In this document: piece by piece, positions 7,366 through 12,790 of the stretch
How the letters are laid out: each line of letters begins with the position of its first letter
How positions within the stretch are numbered: the first letter of the stretch is position 1
Source of the DNA: DAOUGC01 sp034429695
GTDB lineage: Bacteria > Chloroflexota > Anaerolineae > Anaerolineales > Anaerolineaceae
Reading direction: 5' to 3'
Assembly (NCBI GenBank): GCA_034429695.1
Contig: DAOUGC010000201.1
Span: 1-12,790, forward strand
DNA length: 12,790 nt
Made by a program: the position numbers and the translations under genes
The notes under the pieces: generated by a model
What the model was told of the DNA's origin: nothing
Databases searched by the model: none
Seen by the model: only the letters and a program-made list of their open reading frames with translations

Positions 7366-9939
7366 TTATGCGCTGCACGGATAACCTGGAACATCCTCCG
7401 ATGAGAAGGAGACCTCTTTAAGATCAACTTCCTGTAAATCCCAACCGGTCAACAGCCGGTCTGCCATGTGATTGCTCATGGTTTCAAACAACTGGCGCAC
7501 AGCGCGCGCGTTACCAAACTCGCGCGGGTTCGCTTCGCGCAGATTCAACAGATACGCCCCAGCCCTCACATTCACATCGTCGGGCAGGTCAAAACGTTTT
7601 TCATCCGCCAGACTGGAGAGAATCTCCACCAGTTGATCATTGGAAAAGTCTGGAAAGCGCAGCGGCGCAGCAAACCGCGAGCGCAAGCCGGGGTTGCTGG
7701 ACAGGAAGGCTTCCATCTCTGCCGGGTATCCGGCTGCGATCACCAGCAACCGACCGCGGTGGTCTTCCATGGCTTTCACCAGCGTGTCAATGGCTTCGTT
7801 CCCAAAATCACCCGGCCCACCACGGCCCAGGCTGTAGGCTTCATCAATAAAAAGCACGCCATCCAGCGCTTCACGCACCTTGTCCATGGTCTTGATGGCC
7901 GTCTGCCCGACATAGCCCGCCACCAGATCCGCCCGGCTGACTTCCACCACGTGCCCCTTGCTCAACAGCCCCAGTGAACGAAACGCCTGCCCCATCCAGC
8001 GGGCGACCGTGGTTTTGCCTGTACCAGGGTTGCCGGTGAAGATTTGATGCTGAATGGGCAACCGCGCCCGGTTTGCGGGCTGCTCACCGTGATGTTTCTG
8101 GCGTAATTGCTCAAACTGAATGCGCCTGACCAGCAACCGCATGGCTTTTTTGACTTCATCCAGGCCCACCATGCCGTTCAAGCCATCCAACAACTCATCC
8201 AAATCCGGCGCCTGGGGTTGCAGATATGCCCGATACAGCTCCGGCAGGTCATCCACCGTCAAGGGTGCATCGGTGGCTACATCCTGTTCCGTCATGCGCA
8301 CAGCCCTGCGCCGCTCAAGGGCATCACACAGGTTGCGCATGTCACCTGCGTTGCCAAATGTGGCATCCCGTCGTTCGTACAGACCGCCCACAACCTGCTT
8401 TAATGCCTCACGGGTATCCTCATTGGTCGTCATCCCGCGCTCGCTTAACATCTGGTTGAGGATCTCCAGTAACATGTCCGGTGTGTAATCAGGAAAACAG
8501 AAACGGTTCTCTTGAGGAAAACGGCGCGCCAGACCCGGATTGGACGCAATGAATTGTTCCATCTCCGCCTGATAACCCGCCGCGATCACCACCAGCCGCC
8601 CGCGTTCCTCCTCCATGCGCGCCAGCAGGGTCTCCAATGCTTCCTGCCCGTACCCACCGCGTCCATCGGCGGTCAACATATAGGCTTCATCAATGAACAA
8701 CACCCCGTCCAGCGCCTGATCAATACGGCGGTTGGTTCGGGCGGGTGTTCCGCCAACGAACTCAGCCACAAGGTCGGCAGCGCGCACCTCCACCAGGTGA
8801 CCGCGTTTGAGCACCCCGGCATCAAAAAGAATCTCCCCCAGCAAACGCGCCACGCTGGTCTTGCCGGTTCCCGGGCTGCCGGAAAACACCATGTGCAGTG
8901 AGGGCGCCCGGTCAGCAGGCTGTTGTTTGCGCCGGGCGGCCCATGTCGCCATCTCCTGCACCCGCTGCTTGATGTCTTCCAACCCCACCATGGATTGCAA
9001 CGTATCCATCGCTGACCGGGACACATCCCTGACCGCCGGGAGCCAGCCAGCCGAACGCACGCTCTCCATCGAAATGCGCGGCAATGTCACAAACCGTTGC
9101 GCCCACCGGCTGACCGGGATGGCAGTTGCCGCCAATCGCCCCGCCAGTTGAGTGCGTTCGCCCGCCGAAGCCCAGCCGGCACGTTCTTCGCTGTTCATCA
9201 ACAAGCGATCAATTTCATCGGCAGCGTCATTACTGATCCGGCCCACACTTACCAGGGGATAATCGTTTTCATTCTGGATCGCATTGCGCAGCTCAGGTAC
9301 GGGCAATCGCTCAACCAGTTCATCCAATTGGTCAGTGGAGAATGCCGAAAATGCCATGATGACGATGTTTTCGTTTTCTGCAGGCAGGGAAAACCAGCCC
9401 GCCATCACCCCTGCCAGGGTGCGCGGGTCATCAAAGTAGGCCAGTCCGGTTTCTGCGTGCAGGAACACAATTGCCGTGCGCTGATGATTTTGCTGGCGCA
9501 GCCAGGTATCCAGCGCCCTGACTGCATGAACATCCCCCATGCCGCTCAAATCATCCTCCAAGACATCCGGGTGGACATGGACGCCGTTGAACGGCATAGC
9601 CTGTTGGTGCGGCAACACAAACCGCCCCTCCAGCGGGCCGCCTGACAGGTGACGCATTTGGGATGATTCTGGTTCATCGCACCTTGGAACCACCCGGGAA
9701 GCGCGTTGCAAACAAGCTGAACGGGAGCCTTCATCCAGGAAGAACACTGGCCGGGTTGGGTCTGAATAAATAATGCGGTCAAAACCGCACGACTTCAGTT
9801 CTGCAAGCAAGGCATATTCAAATGAGACGGTATCCCCACTGGCATCAACCCATAGATCATCGATCCCCATCCCATGCAGGATGTGGAACCGTGCCCAATC
9901 AGATAGCGCCAGGGCGCCGGTTAACCGCTGGAAGATCAT
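7366..9939 (-). CDS. Double AAA+ ATPase of the CbxX/SpoVK type with a unique N-terminal region
   Basis: 857 residues with two complete AAA+ modules. Module 1 (about 320-560) has Walker A GSPGTGKTS (354-362, K360) and Walker B VLFIDEAYML (413-422, D417, E418). Module 2 (about 600-830) has Walker A GNPGTGKTT (636-644, K642) and Walker B VLFIDEAYSL (695-704, D699, E700). Each Walker B is followed by VVIAAGY or LVIAAGY and then SNPGL with nearby Arg (RRF or SRF), as in the CbxX/CfqX family. Both sites look competent for ATP hydrolysis. Residues 1-310 lack a Walker A; a TAIVFLHAETGLAYF strand followed by helix-rich sequence could be a decayed third NTPase module. No protease motif (HExxH) is present, so a remodelling or disassembly role is likelier than proteolysis. 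The ATG overlaps the stop of the coiled-coil gene by 4 bp; the own ribosome-binding site is weak, so coupling is likely. Confidence 0.88.
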   Translation of the reverse strand: MIFQRLTGALALSDWARFHILHGMGIDDLWVDASGDTVSFEYALLAELKSCGFDRIIYSDPTRPVFFLDEGSRSACLQRASRVVPRCDEPESSQMRHLSGGPLEGRFVLPHQQAMPFNGVHVHPDVLEDDLSGMGDVHAVRALDTWLRQQNHQRTAIVFLHAETGLAYFDDPRTLAGVMAGWFSLPAENENIVIMAFSAFSTDQLDELVERLPVPELRNAIQNENDYPLVSVGRISNDAADEIDRLLMNSEERAGWASAGERTQLAGRLAATAIPVSRWAQRFVTLPRISMESVRSAGWLPAVRDVSRSAMDTLQSMVGLEDIKQRVQEMATWAARRKQQPADRAPSLHMVFSGSPGTGKTSVARLLGEILFDAGVLKRGHLVEVRAADLVAEFVGGTPARTNRRIDQALDGVLFIDEAYMLTADGRGGYGQEALETLLARMEEERGRLVVIAAGYQAEMEQFIASNPGLARRFPQENRFCFPDYTPDMLLEILNQMLSERGMTTNEDTREALKQVVGGLYERRDATFGNAGDMRNLCDALERRRAVRMTEQDVATDAPLTVDDLPELYRAYLQPQAPDLDELLDGLNGMVGLDEVKKAMRLLVRRIQFEQLRQKHHGEQPANRARLPIQHQIFTGNPGTGKTTVARWMGQAFRSLGLLSKGHVVEVSRADLVAGYVGQTAIKTMDKVREALDGVLFIDEAYSLGRGGPGDFGNEAIDTLVKAMEDHRGRLLVIAAGYPAEMEAFLSSNPGLRSRFAAPLRFPDFSNDQLVEILSSLADEKRFDLPDDVNVRAGAYLLNLREANPREFGNARAVRQLFETMSNHMADRLLTGWDLQEVDLKEVSFSSEDVPGYPCSA

Positions 9940-11321
9940 CTCGTTTGACGCACCGATGAGCGGATTTGTTGCTGAACATTGCGGGCAGGAAGGCGTTGAA
10001 CCTGCCCTGAACCTGATCTGGAGGGAGTGCGAAATTCGCTCACATTCAGCCCGTGTTGGTCCAGCGTCTTTTGAATCTCGACACTGCGCTGACGAAGTTC
10101 ATGTTCTGAGCGCTGGTTGGCATCCAATGAGATCAAATGCAGTTCGTTTTCCACATCCTGTCCCGGGGTGGGTTTTACCTGCACCACAACCTCAGACCCA
10201 TCAATGCTGACCAGGCGTGCGGAGTAATCGCGGCGCATATCCTCACCGGCGTACCCACCTTCTTCAATGTCAAACCCCTGCGTCGAAAGTGCAGAGACGA
10301 TCAAATCGGCGATGTTAATGCGCAGTTGCGAATTCAGCGCCGCCAGACGGGCGTCATTGATGATGCGTTCCAGTTCCTGATGAATGTTGGGCAGTTCGTG
10401 CTCAAGTACCTGCCGCATGTCCTCGCTCTTCATTTGCTGACGATCATCCTCAAATCTCGTTCTGATCTGGCTGACCCGGTCAAGCAGCGTCTGATACCCA
10501 CCAAATGACCAGTACGCCACATCAATGGTTGTGTTCAACACCTCTCCGTTGAGATCAACCGCCTCCACCTCACGAACCTCCGCCAGCATGGTTTCCATGG
10601 CCGTTAGCGCATCGGTCATGGTGTGGATTAGCATTTCATATTCAGCCGTCCTGCGTTCCAGGGTAATGCGCAAATCAGACAGTGCGTTATACGCATACTG
10701 GCTGCCAAGCAGGCAGGCTTCCAGCATCCCTGCGTCAAAATTTTGGCGGGCTTGCTGCAACTGGGTGTTCAACCTGTTGATCCGGCCAGGAGAAAACCGA
10801 TCAACGTCATAATTCTCACAGATGAAATCAAACAGGGTGGCGGCGGTATTCAGCCAGTTGACCGTCATCGCCTGCCGATCAGCCTGGACCTGCCGCTGGT
10901 TTGCCCGTTCCTGCAACAGCCGATCCTCCAGGGCAAGCACCTGTTCGCGGTTGCGGGCGGTTTCAAGCGCCACCCGTTCCAGATGAGCGGACTGGTCATC
11001 CAACCATTCCATGGCCTGTTGCCAGTACACCTGTGTGCTTGCCGTGAAACGGCTGGCAAACTCCTGCTGGCTGCGCAGGATCTGCTGACCGGCGCGCTGC
11101 TCAACGGCTGCCATGTGCGAGTGCACCCGGTTAAGAGAATCCTCCAGCGCTTGCTGGCGGTAGCTCACCTCATCAAGCGCGGGGACGATATAGTCTGTGT
11201 GATGAATGACCACAGTCGCTGGATGGGAGCTGCTCATGGACGCTGCAGCGCGCTGCACCTCTTCGAGGTGAGAATATACATCGTTCCCGATGCTGATGGT
11301 TGCCCTTTTATGTCCGCTCAT
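9936..11321 (-). CDS. Long coiled-coil protein with small C-terminal domain, function unknown
   Basis: 461 residues, soluble. Residues 1-21 (with RATISIGNDVY then SHLEE) begin with a short strand-helix. About 50-152 is a charged, Gln-rich coiled coil; 155-345 is further helical, Glu/Arg-rich sequence. A compact alpha/beta segment follows at about 347-437: helix LIVSALSTQGF, strands RLVSIDGSEVVVQVKPTP and LHLISLDAN, then helix RSVEIQKTLDQHGL. The tail is Ser/Gln/Arg-rich and probably unstructured. I do not recognise the family. It overlaps both neighbours by ATGA (11318-11321 and 9936-9939), so it should be made in fixed proportion to the radical SAM protein and the ATPase. A scaffold or substrate adaptor for the ATPase is the natural inference, with no direct motif support. 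Confidence 0.72.
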   Translation of the reverse strand: MSGHKRATISIGNDVYSHLEEVQRAAASMSSSHPATVVIHHTDYIVPALDEVSYRQQALEDSLNRVHSHMAAVEQRAGQQILRSQQEFASRFTASTQVYWQQAMEWLDDQSAHLERVALETARNREQVLALEDRLLQERANQRQVQADRQAMTVNWLNTAATLFDFICENYDVDRFSPGRINRLNTQLQQARQNFDAGMLEACLLGSQYAYNALSDLRITLERRTAEYEMLIHTMTDALTAMETMLAEVREVEAVDLNGEVLNTTIDVAYWSFGGYQTLLDRVSQIRTRFEDDRQQMKSEDMRQVLEHELPNIHQELERIINDARLAALNSQLRINIADLIVSALSTQGFDIEEGGYAGEDMRRDYSARLVSIDGSEVVVQVKPTPGQDVENELHLISLDANQRSEHELRQRSVEIQKTLDQHGLNVSEFRTPSRSGSGQVQRLPARNVQQQIRSSVRQTR

Positions 11322-11956
11322 TGACTCAACCTGCCTGCCAGTGAAGCCCTGGCGCTTGAGATGGCTTGATTGAAGGCGGCATTGACACGCTGGGGTGGAA
11401 TGCCGATCAAAAAAGCCTGTCCGTTTTCGAGCTGAATTTCCATGCGCCGTGGAGCAGTTTCGAAAGGGAAATCAATCAGCCGATCAGTAAAATGATGCAC
11501 GCGTTGATTGGCGCTGCCGCGCAATCCACGGTGATCATTCATGGATGCCACATATTGCCCATCGATCAGCACATCCAAAAGGGAGAGCAAATCCATCACT
11601 GAAGGTGAAGGGGGTGTGCGGGTGAGCGCTTCGATGGTGAACCCGGTAAAGGAAAGCACCGTCCAATCGGGGCGCAACTGCCGGGCAGCGCGCACCAGAA
11701 CGGTCAGGGCTGCAGCCTGCATCATGGGTTCGCCGCCAGAAATGCTCAACCCTTTTACGTCAGGGTCGGCAGTCAGGCGCACCGCCAGGTCATGCGGATC
11801 GAAGAGCCGGGCTTCGCGTTGGATTGTCCAATCCGGCGAAATACATCCCGGGCAGGAGAAGGGGCAGCCCTGCACCCACACGGCCGCCCGCAAGCCGGGA
11901 CCCAGAGCGAGTGTGCGCGCGCAGGTCGCAGCGAGGTTTAAAATTGTATTGGACAT
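11318..11956 (-). CDS. NrdG-like single-cluster radical SAM protein
   Basis: 212 residues from the preferred start; 222 if the first ATG at 11986 is used. ATG 11956 has AGGA seven bases upstream, whereas the ATG at 11986 is directly abutted by GAGGG. The core is clear: GPGLRAAVWVQGCPFSCPGC carries the CX3CX2C motif (C31, C35, C38) that binds the SAM-cleaving 4Fe-4S cluster. SISGGEPM (S73-P77 region) is the SAM-amine-binding motif, and RGSANQRVHHFTDRL lies near the C-terminal third. This resembles activating enzymes such as NrdG, but the protein is longer than a typical NrdG and no ribonucleotide reductase or glycyl radical enzyme is nearby. It is the first gene of an overlapping operon with the coiled-coil protein and AAA+ ATPase, so its substrate may be one of them. 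Confidence 0.85.
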   Translation of the reverse strand: MSNTILNLAATCARTLALGPGLRAAVWVQGCPFSCPGCISPDWTIQREARLFDPHDLAVRLTADPDVKGLSISGGEPMMQAAALTVLVRAARQLRPDWTVLSFTGFTIEALTRTPPSPSVMDLLSLLDVLIDGQYVASMNDHRGLRGSANQRVHHFTDRLIDFPFETAPRRMEIQLENGQAFLIGIPPQRVNAAFNQAISSARASLAGRLSQ

Positions 11957-12006
11957 CGGCATATCCTGTATCATCAAATTAACCATCCCTCAAGGATAGC
12001 GACGAA

Positions 12007-12029
12007 GAATATTTGTTCTAGAAATATTC
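12007..12029. promoter_or_regulatory. Inverted repeat in the leader of the AAA+ operon
   Basis: GAATATTT (12007-12014) and AAATATTC (12022-12029) form a perfect 8-bp inverted repeat with a seven-base gap, and the centre holds the palindrome TTCTAGAA (12016-12023). An A8 run (12031-12038; U8 in the leftward mRNA) adjoins it. For the leftward transcript the U-run comes before the stem, so this is not an intrinsic terminator; an AT-rich operator or an mRNA hairpin is possible. Confidence 0.35.
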
Positions 12030-12063
12030 CAAAAAAAAGAGACCGTCGAAATAAGTGAACCAC

Positions 12064-12089
12064 AGTCCAAACCCCACGTCATTTGGACT
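12064..12089 (-). promoter_or_regulatory. Inverted repeat at the transcription start of the AAA+ operon
   Basis: AGTCCAAA (12064-12071) and TTTGGACT (12082-12089) form a perfect 8-bp inverted repeat with a 10-base gap. The predicted transcription start of the leftward promoter is about 12090, so the repeat begins almost at +1. It could be a repressor operator just downstream of the start, or a 5'-terminal mRNA stem-loop that protects the transcript. Confidence 0.45.
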
Positions 12090-12096
12090 CGTCTTG

Positions 12097-12126
12097 ATAA
12101 TAGCACAAACATTCTATTCATGTCAA
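12097..12126 (-). promoter_or_regulatory. Sigma-70-type promoter of the radical SAM/AAA+ operon
   Basis: Read leftward, TTGACA (12126-12121, perfect) and TATTAT (12102-12097, one mismatch) are 18 bp apart, and TGC directly before the -10 makes an extended -10. Transcription would begin near 12090, giving a leader of about 130 nt to the radical SAM start. This is the strongest promoter-like sequence in the window. Confidence 0.75.
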
Positions 12127-12165
12127 TCGCCAGAGTGGGTGAATTTCCATCCGTGCACAAACCAA

Positions 12166-12191
12166 ACCGCCGCCCAATCCAGGGCGGCGGT
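12166..12191 (-). terminator. Rho-independent terminator of the DUF362 gene
   Basis: ACCGCCGCCC (12166-12175) pairs perfectly with GGGCGGCGGT (12182-12191) around a six-base loop. On the leftward strand it is followed by TTTGGTTTG. It lies 22 bp after the DUF362 stop codon and 40 bp upstream of the next promoter, separating that gene from the radical SAM operon. Confidence 0.8.
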
Positions 12192-12212
12192 AAATAATCA
12201 TGGCTTTACTTT

Positions 12213-12790
12213 TTAGTGGGCTGAGATGTATCCCATCGGAGCGCGTTCCACCTGCTCCACCGGCATCACGTCCACCAGTTCGTACTGCGTGCTGCCCAGG
12301 CCGAGCGATTCGGCGTAGTTCACCACCACATATGGGTCCTTCATCGGTCCGTGCAACCATGTAAACGGATGCTTGTCGTTGCGGATCACTTCCATGCTGG
12401 TGGGAATGTTGTCTTCGTACAACGGCTCATTCATGGACATATCGAGGAAGGCTTTTTCAACCGCCACAATATCGTCAGAACCAAAGATACCCAGATCCCG
12501 CATGATCTGCATGCTGGTGAAGCCAAAGCAATCACACACGGGGGTCATATGCGTGGCAAGTGAAAGGTGTACCGCCTTGCCGGGGGCAAAGGTTCCCAGG
12601 CTTATGCTGGCGCTGATCGCGCAGGCTTCCTGGAAGGCATGGAAATTGGATGGGCGTAACACCAGGCTGCCTTCTGGAGCCACTGCCATGCAGCGCATAC
12701 ACTGATTGCACTGTTCATAATGCAGGTGCAACTCGTCAGCCTTGTGCTTGTCCTGCACCAGCGCACCGTGCGGGCAACTGTCAATGATGC
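12213..12790 (-). CDS. DUF362-family iron-sulfur protein (partial, N-terminus outside window)
   Basis: The leftward frame is open to the window edge, so the true start lies beyond 12790. The visible part, about 190 residues, begins IIDSCPHGALVQDK and continues with EQCNQCMRCMAVAPEGSL, the remains of a two-cluster ferredoxin motif. It then runs into the DUF362 core, ending with THMTPVCDCFGF, IMRDLGIFGSDDIVAVEKAF and a C-terminal NYAESLGLGSTQYELV segment. DUF362 proteins are found mostly in anaerobes and are thought to be redox or electron-transfer proteins; their reaction is unsettled. In the second ferredoxin motif the expected fourth Cys before Pro is Ala (codon 12678-12680). The gene has its own terminator and looks unrelated to the AAA+ operon. 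Confidence 0.8.
   Translation of the reverse strand, partial: IIDSCPHGALVQDKHKADELHLHYEQCNQCMRCMAVAPEGSLVLRPSNFHAFQEACAISASISLGTFAPGKAVHLSLATHMTPVCDCFGFTSMQIMRDLGIFGSDDIVAVEKAFLDMSMNEPLYEDNIPTSMEVIRNDKHPFTWLHGPMKDPYVVVNYAESLGLGSTQYELVDVMPVEQVERAPMGYISAH

Noticed and set aside
7366..9939. Calling the AAA+ gene cbbX (Rubisco activase)
   Set aside because: CbbX has one AAA+ module beside Rubisco genes; this protein has two plus a long N-terminal region, and no Calvin-cycle gene is present.
7366..9939. An FtsH-like protease partner for the SPFH pair
   Set aside because: There is no HExxH zinc-protease motif and no membrane segment in the AAA+ protein.
11318..11956. Calling the radical SAM gene nrdG
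   Set aside because: No nrdD lies nearby, the protein is longer than usual NrdG, and its operon partners are unrelated to ribonucleotide reduction.
12007..12038. Palindrome plus A8 run as an intrinsic terminator
   Set aside because: On the + strand the stem is followed by A rather than T; on the - strand the U-run precedes the stem, so neither orientation has terminator order.

Overview
This window is GC-rich bacterial chromosome. No tRNA, rRNA, CRISPR array or insertion sequence is visible. A lipoprotein with a Thr-Pro spacer after the lipobox cysteine and a beta-propeller of PD40 type, a stand-alone HD-GYP protein and a DUF362 ferredoxin-like protein together suggest an anaerobic or facultative member of the Chloroflexota (Anaerolineae-like). 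That assignment is an inference from gene style, with no marker gene to confirm it.

Left part (1-2781, + strand): the C-terminal tail of an alpha/beta hydrolase; a gap of about 350 bp holding a small zinc-knuckle-like reading frame broken by an in-frame TAA, then a stem-loop; an intact HD-GYP cyclic-di-GMP phosphodiesterase with a GAF-like N-terminal region; and a beta-propeller lipoprotein. These look like independent housekeeping or signalling genes.

Centre (2798-12126): two operons face each other. The rightward operon starts at a strong promoter (TTGACA-N18-TATACT) and encodes two SPFH/band-7-type membrane proteins and a TPR-like helical protein, each overlapping the next by 4-8 bp. The leftward operon starts at TTGACA-N18-TATTAT with an extended -10. 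It encodes an NrdG-like radical SAM protein, a long coiled-coil protein and a double AAA+ ATPase of the CbxX/SpoVK type, each overlapping the next by 4 bp. A perfect 13-bp hairpin lies where the two operons converge. The overlaps, matched promoters and lack of unrelated genes between them suggest one six-gene system: a membrane SPFH scaffold, a hexameric ATPase remodeller with a coiled-coil adaptor, and a radical SAM enzyme with no recognisable substrate nearby. This is the best candidate here for an undescribed system; its function cannot be read from sequence alone.

Right end (12166-12790, - strand): a DUF362-type iron-sulfur protein, cut by the window edge and closed by a clear GC-rich terminator. 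The AAA+ operon leader between it and the radical SAM gene contains two inverted repeats and an eight-base homopolymer, so that operon is probably regulated.
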